Origin: Microbacterium sp. XT11
GTDB lineage: Bacteria > Actinomycetota > Actinomycetes > Actinomycetales > Microbacteriaceae
Reading direction: 5' to 3'
Assembly: GCF_001513675.1 (NCBI RefSeq)
Contig: NZ_CP013859.1
Coordinates: 2,109,081 to 2,173,080 of the forward strand
DNA: 64,000 nucleotides
The translations under genes and the position numbers were made by a program. The notes beneath the pieces are model-generated. The model did not search any database. It was not told where the DNA came from and was given only the letters and a program-made list of their open reading frames with translations. Shown one piece after another: positions 11,073 to 21,350 of the stretch (the stretch's first letter is position 1; every line of letters begins with the position of its first letter).

Positions 11073-12488
11073 GTGAGCGAGATCGAGTTCGGCAAGGGGC
11101 TGACGCGGGTCGAGACGAGCATCCCCGGGCTGGTGGTCTTCCACCTGCCCGTGCACGGCGACTCCCGCGGATGGTTCAAGGAGAACTGGCAGCGCGAGAA
11201 GATGACCGCGGTCGGCCTTCCCGACTTCGGCCCCGTGCAGAACAACATCTCGTTCAACGACGCCGTCGGCACCACGCGGGGCATCCACGCGGAGCCGTGG
11301 GACAAGTGGGTCTCCGTCGCCACCGGCCGCATCTTCGGGGCATGGGTCGATCTGCGCGAGGGGCCGACGTTCGGCGCGGTGTTCACGACCGAGCTCGACC
11401 CCTCGATGGCCATCTTCGTCCCGCGCGGCGTCGGGAACTCCTATCAGACGCTCGAGCCGGACACGGCGTACACCTACCTGGTGAACGACCACTGGTCTCC
11501 CGACGCGTCGTACTCGTTCCTCAACCTCGCCGACGAGACCGTGGCGATCGCCTGGCCGATCCCGCTGTCGCAGGCTGAGATCTCCGACAAGGACAGGGCG
11601 CACCCACGGCTGGCGGACGTCTCGCCGATCGCTCCGCGCAAGACGCTCGTCGTCGGGTCCGGCGGGCAGCTGGGGCGCGCGCTGCGCGCCGAACTGGGTG
11701 ATCTGCCGCACATCGAGTGGACGACGCGCGCCGAGTTCGACCTCGCCGACCCCGGTGTGGCGTCTGCGCGGCGCTGGCGGGACTACGACGTCATCATCAA
11801 CGCCGGCGCGTACACGGCGGTGGACACCGCGGAGACCGCGGACGGACGCCGCGAGGCCTGGGCGGCGAACGCGACGGGCCCCGCACTCCTCGCACGCATC
11901 GCATCCGAGTACGGTCTGACCCTCGTCCACGTCTCGAGCGACTACGTCTTCGACGGCACCGCCGACCGCGCGTACCGCGAGGACGACGCGTTCTGCCCCC
12001 TGGGCGTGTACGGCCAGACGAAGGCGGCAGGGGATGTCGCCGTCGCGACGGCGCCCCGCCATTACATCCTCCGCACATCGTGGGTGATCGGCGACGGCAA
12101 GAACTTCGTCCGCACGATGGCCTCCCTCGCCGAGCGCGGCGTCGATCCCCGGGTGGTCGACGACCAGCGCGGGCGCCTCACCTTCGCGTCCGAGATCGCC
12201 AGGGCCGTCGCGCACCTGCTGGCCGTCCGGGCTCCGTACGGCACGTACAACGTGTCGGGCGGGGGAGAGGTCCGCACGTGGGCGGACATCGCCAAGGACG
12301 TCTTCGCGCTCACCGGCGCCGACGCCGCCAGGGTGACGGGGATCAGCACCGCGGACTACTTCGCCGACGCCGCGGGCCCGGTGGCAGCGCGTCCGCACAA
12401 CAGCGTCCTCGACCTCGCGAAGCTCGAGTCGACCGGGTTCACTCCGCGTGACGCGGGTGAGCAGCTTCGGGAGTACCTGAGCTCGTGA
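11073..12488 (+). CDS. Fused dTDP-4-dehydrorhamnose 3,5-epimerase / reductase (RmlC-RmlD)
   Basis: A 471-residue two-domain protein catalysing the last two steps to dTDP-L-rhamnose. Residues about 1-185 are a cupin RmlC domain, with FHLPVHGDSRGWFKENW, TRGIHAEPWDKWVSVATG and PRGVGNSYQTLE. Residues about 188-471 are an RmlD reductase with LVVGSGGQLGRALRAEL, VHVSSDYVFDGT, YGQTKAAGD (Tyr and Lys) and a C-terminal PHNSVLDLAKLESTGF. Most bacteria have separate rmlC and rmlD; the fusion is known in some actinobacteria and should channel the unstable keto intermediate. The GTG start is 6 bp after rmlB. The stop overlaps the GTG of the next gene by 4 bases. Confidence 0.93.
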   Translation: MSEIEFGKGLTRVETSIPGLVVFHLPVHGDSRGWFKENWQREKMTAVGLPDFGPVQNNISFNDAVGTTRGIHAEPWDKWVSVATGRIFGAWVDLREGPTFGAVFTTELDPSMAIFVPRGVGNSYQTLEPDTAYTYLVNDHWSPDASYSFLNLADETVAIAWPIPLSQAEISDKDRAHPRLADVSPIAPRKTLVVGSGGQLGRALRAELGDLPHIEWTTRAEFDLADPGVASARRWRDYDVIINAGAYTAVDTAETADGRREAWAANATGPALLARIASEYGLTLVHVSSDYVFDGTADRAYREDDAFCPLGVYGQTKAAGDVAVATAPRHYILRTSWVIGDGKNFVRTMASLAERGVDPRVVDDQRGRLTFASEIARAVAHLLAVRAPYGTYNVSGGGEVRTWADIAKDVFALTGADAARVTGISTADYFADAAGPVAARPHNSVLDLAKLESTGFTPRDAGEQLREYLSS

Positions 12489-14620
12489 GCGCGCCCGCTG
12501 CGGCGGTCGCACGCGCACGGGCCGCGCAGCGGACCTCGCGGTTCCGCACGGACGTCCAGGCGCTGCGCGCCGTCGCCATCGGGCTCGTCGTGCTGAACCA
12601 CCTGTGGCCGGGGCGTGTGCCGGGCGGCTACGTCGGCGTCGACGTCTTCTTCGTCATCTCCGGGTTCCTCATCACGGGGCATCTGCTCGCGGAGCTCGAG
12701 CGCACGGGGCGCGTCGCACTCGGCGCGTTCTACGCTCGCCGCATCCGCCGGCTGCTCCCGGCGGCCCTGCTCGTGCTCGCGCTCACACTGGGCGGCGTCT
12801 GGGCACTGCTCCCGTACACGCGGTGGGCGGACAACGCGCTCCAGGCGGTCGCGAGCGCCTTCTACGTCGAGAACTGGGCGCTCGCCGGGCTCTCGGTGAA
12901 CTACTCGGCGCACAACGCCGCGGCCAGCGCGGTGCAGCACTACTGGTCGCTCTCCGTGGAGGAGCAGTTCTACCTCCTCTGGCCTCTTCTGCTCCTGGGG
13001 GCTGCCCTGCTCGCGCTGCGCGCCGTGCGCGGAAGGCGTGCCCGCACTCGCGTGATCCTCACGGCGGTTGCGGCGATCGCCCTCCTGTCGCTCGCGGCGA
13101 GCGTCGTCTTCACGGCCTATGCACCGTCCCAGTCTTACTTCGTCACGTTCACGCGCGTCTGGCAGTTCGCCGTCGGCGCCATGATCGCGATCCTGCCGGC
13201 AGCCGTCTTCGGGCGCATGCCCCCCGCCGCGGCATCCGGACTCGCCGCGGCCGGCTTCGCCGGGATCGCGGCCGGCGCATTGCTCTACGGCGCCGAGACA
13301 CCGTACCCCGGCGTCGCGGCGCTGCTCCCCGTCGTGTCGACCGCCGCGGTGATCGCGGCGGGGGCCGGGCGCGGTGCTCTGCTTCCGCTCGTCTCGCGGC
13401 TGACCGACGCACGCCCGGTTCAGTGGCTCGGAGACGTCTCGTATTCCCTGTACCTCGTGCACTGGCCGCTGATCGTCCTCACCCCGTTCCTGCTCGGCGC
13501 GCCGCTGGCATGGCATTCGCGCCTCGGCATCCTCGTGGTCGCACTTGCGCTCGCCTGGCTCATCCGTCGCGGGGTGGAGGTCCCTGCCCAGCGCGCCTCA
13601 TGGTGGAAGCGCGCGCCGCGGGCGTTCATCGGCGCGGCGGCGATGATGGCCGTCGTGGCGACGATCGCCGCCGCGCTCGGAGGCGCAGCCTCGGCGCGGA
13701 CCGACGCGGCGGAAGACCCTCGCCCCCTCACGGGGGAGTGCGCAGGGGCAGCGGCGCTGCTCGACACCTCCCGGTGCGATCCGTCAGCGCCGGTGGGAGA
13801 CGCGGTCGTCACCGCGAGCGATGTCTACTTTGCGCTCGCGCCGGAATGCGCCGATCTCGACGGGCGGCTCGTGATCGACGACAAGCGCACGACGAGGGAA
13901 TGCGACTTCTCCCGTTCCGCCGACGCTCCGAGGGTCTGGCTCGTCGGCGATTCCCACGCAGAGCAGTGGCAGGCCGCCGTCTTCCCGATCGCTCGGGAGG
14001 AGGGCTGGCGCCTGACCATCAGCTCGTTCCCGGGATGCCCACCGGCCGACGTCGCGTTCGTGGGCTTCGACGCGCCGTGGGGGCCCGTGGACTACGAGAG
14101 GTGCCGGTCATGGGCCGAGGCGCTGTCGGACGAGCTGATCGCCGAGCGGCCTGACGCGGTGATCACCTCGATGGCCGCGCGCCAGCAGCTCGTCGACGAC
14201 GGCACCGGGCGCCCGCACGACGTCCAGTTCGTCGAGGGGCTGCAGCGGACGTGGGGACGCTGGACCGCCGCCGGGATCAACGTGGTGCCGATCGCCGACA
14301 CGCCGCTCAACGGAGACGTCCGCGATCCGGACTGCCTCCTGCTCAGCCACCGTACCCCCGCGTCATGCGCGGTGCCGCGCGCCGTCGCGATGCCGCCCGA
14401 CCCCGTCGCTCAGGCGTCTGCCGCGCGTGCAGAGGGCGTGTGGCCGGTCGATCTCACGTCGTCGCTCTGCGACGAGGCCGTGTGCTTCGCCGCGGTGGGC
14501 GGCGAACCGGTCTTCTACGACGCCGACCATCTCAGCCGGGCATATGCCGAGACCCTGAGCGGCCGCCTCAAAGAGGCCCTCCCTCCTGCGCTCATGGCCG
14601 ACTCCGGCGGAACGCGGTGA
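12485..14620 (+). CDS. Membrane acyltransferase with C-terminal SGNH domain (OafA-like)
   Basis: A 711-residue polysaccharide O-acyltransferase. Residues about 20-400 are the acyltransferase-3 membrane domain with DVQALRAVAIGLVVLNHLWP, GGYVGVDVFFVISGFLITG, the basic ARRIRRLLPAALL and YWSLSVEEQFYLLWP. Residues about 480-700 are a periplasmic-side SGNH domain with VWLVGDSHAEQW (nucleophile Ser490) and DADHLSRAYA (Asp681, His682). The family transfers acyl groups from the cytoplasm to sugars outside; OafA is the model. It overlaps the rmlC-rmlD stop, so it is co-expressed with rhamnose synthesis. Acetylation of rhamnose in the glycan is a reasonable but unproven guess. Confidence 0.92.
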   Translation: MSAPAAAVARARAAQRTSRFRTDVQALRAVAIGLVVLNHLWPGRVPGGYVGVDVFFVISGFLITGHLLAELERTGRVALGAFYARRIRRLLPAALLVLALTLGGVWALLPYTRWADNALQAVASAFYVENWALAGLSVNYSAHNAAASAVQHYWSLSVEEQFYLLWPLLLLGAALLALRAVRGRRARTRVILTAVAAIALLSLAASVVFTAYAPSQSYFVTFTRVWQFAVGAMIAILPAAVFGRMPPAAASGLAAAGFAGIAAGALLYGAETPYPGVAALLPVVSTAAVIAAGAGRGALLPLVSRLTDARPVQWLGDVSYSLYLVHWPLIVLTPFLLGAPLAWHSRLGILVVALALAWLIRRGVEVPAQRASWWKRAPRAFIGAAAMMAVVATIAAALGGAASARTDAAEDPRPLTGECAGAAALLDTSRCDPSAPVGDAVVTASDVYFALAPECADLDGRLVIDDKRTTRECDFSRSADAPRVWLVGDSHAEQWQAAVFPIAREEGWRLTISSFPGCPPADVAFVGFDAPWGPVDYERCRSWAEALSDELIAERPDAVITSMAARQQLVDDGTGRPHDVQFVEGLQRTWGRWTAAGINVVPIADTPLNGDVRDPDCLLLSHRTPASCAVPRAVAMPPDPVAQASAARAEGVWPVDLTSSLCDEAVCFAAVGGEPVFYDADHLSRAYAETLSGRLKEALPPALMADSGGTR

Positions 14621-14629
14621 CCGTAACCG

Positions 14630-14652
14630 GAGCGACCGGGCCGCGGTCGCTC
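14630..14652 (+). terminator. Hairpin after the rml operon
   Basis: Ten bases after the acyltransferase stop, GAGCGACCG pairs perfectly with CGGTCGCTC around a five-base loop (nine base pairs, GC-rich). There is no following T-run, so it is only a possible terminator. Its place between the rml operon and the glf promoter-like element fits such a role. Confidence 0.45.
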
Positions 14653-14676
14653 AGCGTGATCCCAACCGCCGCCAGC

Positions 14677-15888
<1,212 letters not shown>

Positions 15889-15899
15889 GGGGAAGCGCA

Positions 15900-17801
15900 A
15901 TGACTGACACCGCCAACACCGCATACATCCCCGTCAACCACACCGTCTTCCCCGTCGAGGGCGTGGCGGAGGTCTCCGCCCTGTACGTCGACACGGGATC
16001 GGGTGACGGCTCGCAGCCCGGCGAGGCGTACGAGATCGTCGGACGCCGCAGCATCCGCGTGTACGCCCACCGTCGCGTCTCGCTGAGCACGTACTTCAAC
16101 GCCTTCCCGGCGAGCTACTGGCAGCACTGGACCAAGGTCCGCTCGGTGCGTCTCGTAGCCACCGTCGAGGGCCGAGGGCTGATCTCCGTATACAAGTCGA
16201 GCGCGCGCGGACGCGCGTCGGCCCTCGCGTCGAAGTCGTTCTCGGACGAGACCGTGACGTTCGACCTCCCCATCACGTCGTTCATCGACGGCGGCTCGTA
16301 CTGGTTCGACATCGCGGCCGGTGGCGCCGACGCGACGCTCGTATCGGCGGAATGGCAGGTGGCTGTTCCCGAGGGGTGGACACCGGGCAAGACCACGGTC
16401 GGCATCACGACGTTCAACCGCCCGTCGTATTGCCTCAACCAGATCATCGCCGTCGGCCAGAACGAGCACGTGCACGAGGTGCTCGATCGTGTGATCGTCG
16501 TCGACCAGGGCACAGACCTCGTCTCGGAGCAGCCGGGCTTCGACGAGGCTGCCGCGGCACTGGGCGACACGCTCGAGATCGTGCGCCAGCCGAACCTCGG
16601 CGGTTCCGGCGGGTTCTCTCGCGCGATGCTCGAGGCGCTCGCGTCGGAGGAGAGCGACTACGTGCTCCTGCTCGACGACGACGCGATCTCCGAGCCCGAG
16701 GCGATCGTGCGTGCCGTGCGCTTCGCCGACTTCGCCGTCACCCCGACGATCGTCGGGGGCGGGATGCTGCACCTCGACGACCGCTCGGTGCTCTACACCC
16801 AGGGCGAGGTGTGGGATCAGCGCAAGTCGTGGATGCGCCCGTCCGGCGCGAGCGAGTACGACCACGACTTCGCGGAGGAGACGCTGCGCGCGACGCCGGA
16901 GCTGCACCGCTACCTCGGCGCAGACTTCAACGGCTGGTGGATGTGCCTCATCCCGACCGCGGTCCTGCGGGAGATCGGGCTGTCGCTCCCGGTTTTCCTC
17001 AAGTTCGACGACATCGAGTTCTCGCTCCGCGCGCGCGCTCACGGCTATCCCACGGTGTGTCTGCCCGGGGTCGCCGTGTGGCACATGGCCTGGCACGACA
17101 AGGACCCGACACGCACGTGGGAGGAGTACTTCATCCACCGCAACCGCGTCATCACCGGTCTGCTGCACTCCGCCGTGCGCAATGGCGGGTACCTTCCGCT
17201 GCACTCGTTCCTCGGCGACATCAAGCTGCTCTTCATGCTGCAGTACTCGGCAGTGCGCCTGCGCCACGAGGCCCTACGAGACGTCTTCCGCGGCCCGTCG
17301 GTGCTGCCGGAGCTCTTGCCCGGCAAGCAGGCCGAGATCCGCGAGCTGCGCACGAAGTACGTCGACTCGAAGGTCGTGGAGGATCTCTCGGCCCTGCCCC
17401 CCGTGAGGCGGTCTTCGGTGGCCATCCTCGGCGGTGTGAGCAAGCCGACCAACCCGGTCGCCGCGCTGTTCCTCGCTGCGCGCGTCGCGGCGCGCCAGCT
17501 GGTCGTGAAGCAGTCGGCCGGCAGCCGGCGCAACCCCGAGCGCATCATCCCCGCGCCCGACATCACGTGGTGGCGCTTCGCCGACATCGACTCCGCTCTC
17601 GTCACCTCTCCCGATGGGCTGGGCGTGGCGTGGTATCAGCGCGACCGAGCCACGATGCACAGGTTCCTGTGGCGGAGCATCCGCCTGAACCTGCGGCTGG
17701 CGCTGCGCTGGAAGCAGCTCGCCGCGCAGTACGCCGAGGGCGCGCCGGCGATCACCTCCGCCGAGCAGTGGCGGAGGACATTCGATAGTGTGCAGAACTG
17801 A
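15900..17801 (+). CDS. glfT2: Galactofuranosyltransferase GlfT2-like
   Basis: A 633-residue protein resembling mycobacterial GlfT2 (about 637 residues), which polymerises galactofuranose from UDP-Galf onto a polyprenyl-linked acceptor. Residues 1-150 form a beta-rich N-terminal domain. The GT-A domain follows with VGITTFNRPSYC, NLGGSGGFSRAM, the triple Asp LLLDDDAISEPEA (Asp259-261) and WHMAWHDKDPTRTWEEY (His395, His399), matching the GlfT2 metal and catalytic region. The C-terminal part is helical. The ATG at 15900 has AGGGGAAG just upstream; a longer frame from 15867 lies inside glf. Chain length and linkage cannot be read from sequence. Confidence 0.92.
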   Translation: MTDTANTAYIPVNHTVFPVEGVAEVSALYVDTGSGDGSQPGEAYEIVGRRSIRVYAHRRVSLSTYFNAFPASYWQHWTKVRSVRLVATVEGRGLISVYKSSARGRASALASKSFSDETVTFDLPITSFIDGGSYWFDIAAGGADATLVSAEWQVAVPEGWTPGKTTVGITTFNRPSYCLNQIIAVGQNEHVHEVLDRVIVVDQGTDLVSEQPGFDEAAAALGDTLEIVRQPNLGGSGGFSRAMLEALASEESDYVLLLDDDAISEPEAIVRAVRFADFAVTPTIVGGGMLHLDDRSVLYTQGEVWDQRKSWMRPSGASEYDHDFAEETLRATPELHRYLGADFNGWWMCLIPTAVLREIGLSLPVFLKFDDIEFSLRARAHGYPTVCLPGVAVWHMAWHDKDPTRTWEEYFIHRNRVITGLLHSAVRNGGYLPLHSFLGDIKLLFMLQYSAVRLRHEALRDVFRGPSVLPELLPGKQAEIRELRTKYVDSKVVEDLSALPPVRRSSVAILGGVSKPTNPVAALFLAARVAARQLVVKQSAGSRRNPERIIPAPDITWWRFADIDSALVTSPDGLGVAWYQRDRATMHRFLWRSIRLNLRLALRWKQLAAQYAEGAPAITSAEQWRRTFDSVQN

Positions 17802-17848
17802 ACGCACTCCGCCCTCGCGGCGCGCGGTCTGATCAGCGCAGGAGAAAG

Positions 17849-18667
17849 ATGAGCGGTTCCACGGTCGGGGCGCCCGGCACGCCCCGGCGATACCTGCATT
17901 CACTGTGGCTCCTGTCGGCTCGCGACTTGAAGGTCCGCTATTCGACGAGCTTCCTCGGGTACCTGTGGTCGGTCCTCGATCCTCTGGTGATGAGTGCGAT
18001 CTACTGGTTCGTGTTCACGCAGGTCTTCCATCGCGACGTGGGCGAGGAGCCGTACATCATCTTCCTCATCAGCGCCCTGCTCCCATGGGTGTGGTTCAAC
18101 GCCGCCGTCGGTGACTTCACGCGTGCGTTCAAGAAGGACGCGCGGCTCGTGCGATCGACCGCGATCCCGCGGACCATCTGGGTGAACCGGATCGTGCTCA
18201 GCAAGGGGGTGGAGTACCTCTTCTCGCTCCCCGTGCTCGCGATCTTCATCGTGGTGAACGTCATCGTCGAGAAGGACCCAGCCCAGACCGTGCACATCGG
18301 GTGGGGCGCGCTGTGGATGCCCGTCGCGGTGCTCATGCAGACGATCCTGCTCGTCGGACTCGGCCTGCTCGTGGCACCCCTGTGCGTCATGTACGTCGAT
18401 CTCGAGCGCACGACCGCACTGATCCTGCGCGCCCTGTTCTACGCGACGCCGATCATCTACAACGTCACGGACCTGCCTGGTTTCGCCCAGACCCTCGGCG
18501 CCTTCAATCCGCTCGCCGGCATCTTCATGCTCTACCGGATGCCGTTCTTCCCCGAGCAATGGAACCCTTTCGCGCTCACTGTGAGCGCGGTGATGACCGT
18601 GGCCATCTTCGGCCTCGGCGTCTGGGTGTTCCGGACGCTCGAACGTCCCGTACTGAAGGAGCTGTGA
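17849..18667 (+). CDS. ABC-2 type polysaccharide exporter permease (Wzm-like)
   Basis: A 272-residue membrane subunit of a polysaccharide ABC exporter. It starts with a basic segment (SARDLKVRYSTSFLGYLWSV) typical of Wzm/TagG/RfbA permeases, followed by about six hydrophobic helices and the family phrase LLPWVWFNAAV. It should carry the lipid-linked galactan across the membrane together with the next gene, whose ATG overlaps its stop. A good CAGGAGAAAG precedes the ATG. The counterpart in the mycobacterial galactan pathway is the permease encoded by Rv3783, which suggests that substrate here. Confidence 0.92.
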   Translation: MSGSTVGAPGTPRRYLHSLWLLSARDLKVRYSTSFLGYLWSVLDPLVMSAIYWFVFTQVFHRDVGEEPYIIFLISALLPWVWFNAAVGDFTRAFKKDARLVRSTAIPRTIWVNRIVLSKGVEYLFSLPVLAIFIVVNVIVEKDPAQTVHIGWGALWMPVAVLMQTILLVGLGLLVAPLCVMYVDLERTTALILRALFYATPIIYNVTDLPGFAQTLGAFNPLAGIFMLYRMPFFPEQWNPFALTVSAVMTVAIFGLGVWVFRTLERPVLKEL

Positions 18668-19401
18668 TGGCGGCAGCGATCGTCGCCGAGGGGCTGGGCG
18701 TGCACTTCCGAAGGAACAGGAGGGGCAGGCGCAACTTCAAGGACCTCTTCGCCGGCGCGTCGCGTCGATCCCGCCCCGGGGAGTTCTGGGCGCTGCGCGA
18801 CGTGTCGTTCTCGGTCGAGCACGGCGAGTCGATCGGCGTCGTCGGCCGCAACGGCCAGGGCAAGTCGACGCTGCTCCGGCTCGTCGCCGGCGTGCTGCTG
18901 CCCGACGAGGGATCCGTCACCGTCAACGGCGGTGTGGCACCGCTCATCGAGATCACCGGCGGTTTCGTCGGCGACCTGAGCGTGCGGGAGAACGTGCGAC
19001 TCACGGCGGGGCTGCACGGGATGTCTCGGGACGAGGTCTCCCGCCGCTACGACGACATCATCGCCTTCGCGGAGCTGGCAGGCTTCGAGGAGACGCCGTA
19101 CAAGCATCTCTCCAACGGCATGAAGGTGCGTCTCGCATTCTCGGTGGTGTCTCAGCTGGACGAGCCGATCCTGCTCGTCGACGAGGTGCTCGCCGTCGGC
19201 GACAAGGCGTTCAGGGAGAAGTGCTACCAGCGCATCGACGACCTGCTCGCCGAGGGCCGGACTCTGTTCTTCGTCAGCCACCACGAGAAGGATCTGCGGC
19301 GCTTCTGCACGCGAGGGCTCTACCTCGACAAGGGTGGGCTCGTGTTCGACGGACCGATCGGCGACGTCCTCGACCGTTACAACGGCGACCACCTGGCCTG
19401 A
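18667..19401 (+). CDS. ABC polysaccharide exporter ATPase (Wzt-like, short form)
   Basis: A 244-residue ATP-binding subunit. It has Walker A GVVGRNGQGKSTLLRL, a Wzt-type insertion VNGGVAPLIEITGGF, signature LSNGMKVRLAFS, Walker B ILLVDEVLAVGD and FVSHHEKDLRRFC. It ends soon after the nucleotide-binding domain and so lacks the C-terminal carbohydrate-binding domain of long Wzt proteins, like the mycobacterial Rv3781 form. ATG 18667 overlaps the permease TGA (TGATG), so the two subunits are coupled. Proteins of this type energise export of teichoic acid, O-antigen or galactan chains. Confidence 0.93.
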   Translation: MAAAIVAEGLGVHFRRNRRGRRNFKDLFAGASRRSRPGEFWALRDVSFSVEHGESIGVVGRNGQGKSTLLRLVAGVLLPDEGSVTVNGGVAPLIEITGGFVGDLSVRENVRLTAGLHGMSRDEVSRRYDDIIAFAELAGFEETPYKHLSNGMKVRLAFSVVSQLDEPILLVDEVLAVGDKAFREKCYQRIDDLLAEGRTLFFVSHHEKDLRRFCTRGLYLDKGGLVFDGPIGDVLDRYNGDHLA

Positions 19402-19517
19402 CGCCGCTACGGCCGCCGCGGGATGAGATCCCCTGCGCAAGCCGGTAGTGTGGATCGAGCAACGGCGCGTCACCCGAGTCGCGCCGTGAAGTGCCCGACC
19501 CGAGGCGGTTCTGCCCC

Positions 19518-20699
19518 ATGACGTCTGCTCCTCTGCGCCTTGCGCGACGGCTCCGTCACGCCGTGCGCGCGCGATCCAGCCGCGCCCGTGGCCCTGCATA
19601 CCTGGTGTCGGCGTGCGGTCAGCCGAACTTCGGCGACGAGTTCATCACGCGGGCATGGCTGGACTGGCTGGCCGAGCATCAACCCGAACGCGAGGTCTGG
19701 CTCGACACCATCGAGCCGGGCCGCGCGGCACACCTCTTCCGCGACACGCATCCTCGGCTCAAGACCACGAACACGCTGTGGCATCTCGCTCACACGGGCC
19801 CTGCCGACATCGACGAAGCCGTCGAGCGCGTGCAGCGGCTCCTTCGCGAATTCGGTTCGCCGCGGTTCGATCTGGGACTGCGAGAGCTACGCCGCATGGA
19901 GTCGATCCACCTCCTCGGCGGGGGTTACATCAACTCGCTGTGGCCGGAGAACCTCGGGGTGATCGCCGCGATGACGACGCTGCGCACCGAGTTCGGCGTG
20001 CGCATCTTCGCGACGGGTCAGGGGCTCATGCCCGCCGAGGGCGAGGTGCGCGACTGGCTGATGCCACGATTGCGCGAGTTCGACTTCGTGGAGTCGCGCG
20101 ACGCCGAGAGCGCCGAGGCCTTCGGCATCACTCAGGGAGTCGACGACGCGTTCCTCGCGTTCGCCAACGGACGGCCCGTCTACGCAGCCGAAGACAGCAT
20201 CCCGGATTCGATGATCCTCGTGCAGGGCGACATGTTCGACTCGGCGCACGACCCCGAGCTCGCCGCGCTGGTGCGCGGCTTCGTCGCGCGCGCAGACGAC
20301 GCGTCATCGGTCGGGTTCGCCGAAGCGATCCCGCCGGACGATCTCAAGTTCGCAGCCGAGCACGTCGACGACCGCTCGCCCTTCTTCCCCTTCATCCGCA
20401 TGTGGGACGAGGGATTCCCGGCCAAACCAGGGCAGGAGTGGCTCACCTCGCGCTTCCACTTCCACCTGCTGGCTGCGGCGGCCGGCGCCAAGGGCGCCTT
20501 CCTGAACGCGAAGCCCGGATACTACGACGTCAAGCACGGCTCGCTCACCGCGCTGGGAACGGGGTGGACGGCTCAGGGGTTCGCACCGGAGGCCGGCGGT
20601 GCGGAGCCGTCGGCGGACGCTCGGTTCCCGGCCGTCGCGCGCAGGCTCGGGCGGCACAAGAGCCGTCTTGCCTCGCGGTTGTACCGCGCGCCGCGCTGA
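19518..20699 (+). CDS. Polysaccharide pyruvyl transferase family protein
   Basis: A 393-residue protein of the polysaccharide pyruvyl transferase family (CsaB/WcaK-like), which moves a pyruvyl group from phosphoenolpyruvate onto a sugar as a ketal. Near the start is YLVSACGQPNFGDEFITRAW, the family's characteristic NxGD segment. SIHLLGGGYINSLWP and IFATGQGLMPAEG follow, matching the central glycine-rich parts. A first residue at ATG 19518 is preceded by GAGGCGG; a GTG at 19491 is an alternative. TAGTGT at 19446 may be its -10 element. Next to glf and galactan genes, the natural inference is pyruvylation of galactofuranan. Confidence 0.82.
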   Translation: MTSAPLRLARRLRHAVRARSSRARGPAYLVSACGQPNFGDEFITRAWLDWLAEHQPEREVWLDTIEPGRAAHLFRDTHPRLKTTNTLWHLAHTGPADIDEAVERVQRLLREFGSPRFDLGLRELRRMESIHLLGGGYINSLWPENLGVIAAMTTLRTEFGVRIFATGQGLMPAEGEVRDWLMPRLREFDFVESRDAESAEAFGITQGVDDAFLAFANGRPVYAAEDSIPDSMILVQGDMFDSAHDPELAALVRGFVARADDASSVGFAEAIPPDDLKFAAEHVDDRSPFFPFIRMWDEGFPAKPGQEWLTSRFHFHLLAAAAGAKGAFLNAKPGYYDVKHGSLTALGTGWTAQGFAPEAGGAEPSADARFPAVARRLGRHKSRLASRLYRAPR

Positions 20700-20707
20700 C
20701 GACGACG

Positions 20708-20721
20708 CGGGCGCTCGCCCG
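20708..20721. terminator. Short hairpin between convergent genes
   Basis: In the 33 bases between the pyruvyl transferase stop and the stop of the convergent small membrane protein, CGGGCG and CGCCCG form a compact inverted repeat. The position suits a shared terminator, but the stem is short and no T-run follows. Confidence 0.3.
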
Positions 20722-20732
20722 AGGAGGCTGCG

Positions 20733-21350
20733 TCAGAGGCGGACCAGGTCGCGCAGCGAAGCCAGCGCCGACCGGGCGTCCGCCAGTTCATCGGCCGAGT
20801 CGGAACCCCCCGCGACCGCCGAGCGGAGAGCGGAGAGGGCATCGGCGTACACCACGACTCCGTCCGACCACGCACCGGCTATCGACGACGGGGGAGTGGA
20901 GTCTGCCAGCCGCTGCGCGTCGTCGCGCATCGTGTCGAGCACCGACACGGCATCCTGCCCGCTCGATTCCGACACGATGTCCAGACCTGTGCTGCCGTCG
21001 TCGAGCCATCCTCGTACCTGGTCGCGGAACGCGCCGATGCTCGGGTCCTCGACCGGCGGCGGCGTCGTGACGGGCGTGACCGTCGGCTCCGGCGACGCAG
21101 GAGGAGCAGCCGACTCCGAGGGCGTGGGCGAGGCGGTCGCGGTCGGGCTCGGCGTGGCCGAGGGAGTCGGAGTCTCCGTCGGGTCAGGGTCCGGTGCGCC
21201 ACCGCGCGGGAGCAGGAAGAACAGCAGCGCGCCGGCGATGAGCAGTGTCGCCACGACGAGGCCGACGATGAGCCACACCCGCCCGCGCTGCGTGCGCCGC
21301 GGCGGCAACGGAGCCCAGCGGAGTTCGGGCTGCTGTTCGTCGGTCATCAT
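20733..21350 (-). CDS. Uncharacterised single-pass membrane protein with Pro/Thr/Ser-rich linker
   Basis: A 205-residue protein of no family I recognise. Residues 1-24 are cytoplasmic and basic, residues about 25-48 are one membrane helix (VWLIVGLVVATLLIAGALLF), and residues about 50-98 are a linker built of Pro, Thr, Ser and Glu (PTETPTPSATPSPTATASP). Residues about 105-205 are an Ala/Asp-rich, probably helical external domain with no Cys. The linker resembles wall-spanning regions. The start overlaps the GlfT1-like gene's stop by four bases, so it is translated with a galactofuranosyltransferase. A role in the galactan machinery is inferred from that alone. Confidence 0.8.
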   Translation of the reverse strand: MMTDEQQPELRWAPLPPRRTQRGRVWLIVGLVVATLLIAGALLFFLLPRGGAPDPDPTETPTPSATPSPTATASPTPSESAAPPASPEPTVTPVTTPPPVEDPSIGAFRDQVRGWLDDGSTGLDIVSESSGQDAVSVLDTMRDDAQRLADSTPPSSIAGAWSDGVVVYADALSALRSAVAGGSDSADELADARSALASLRDLVRL

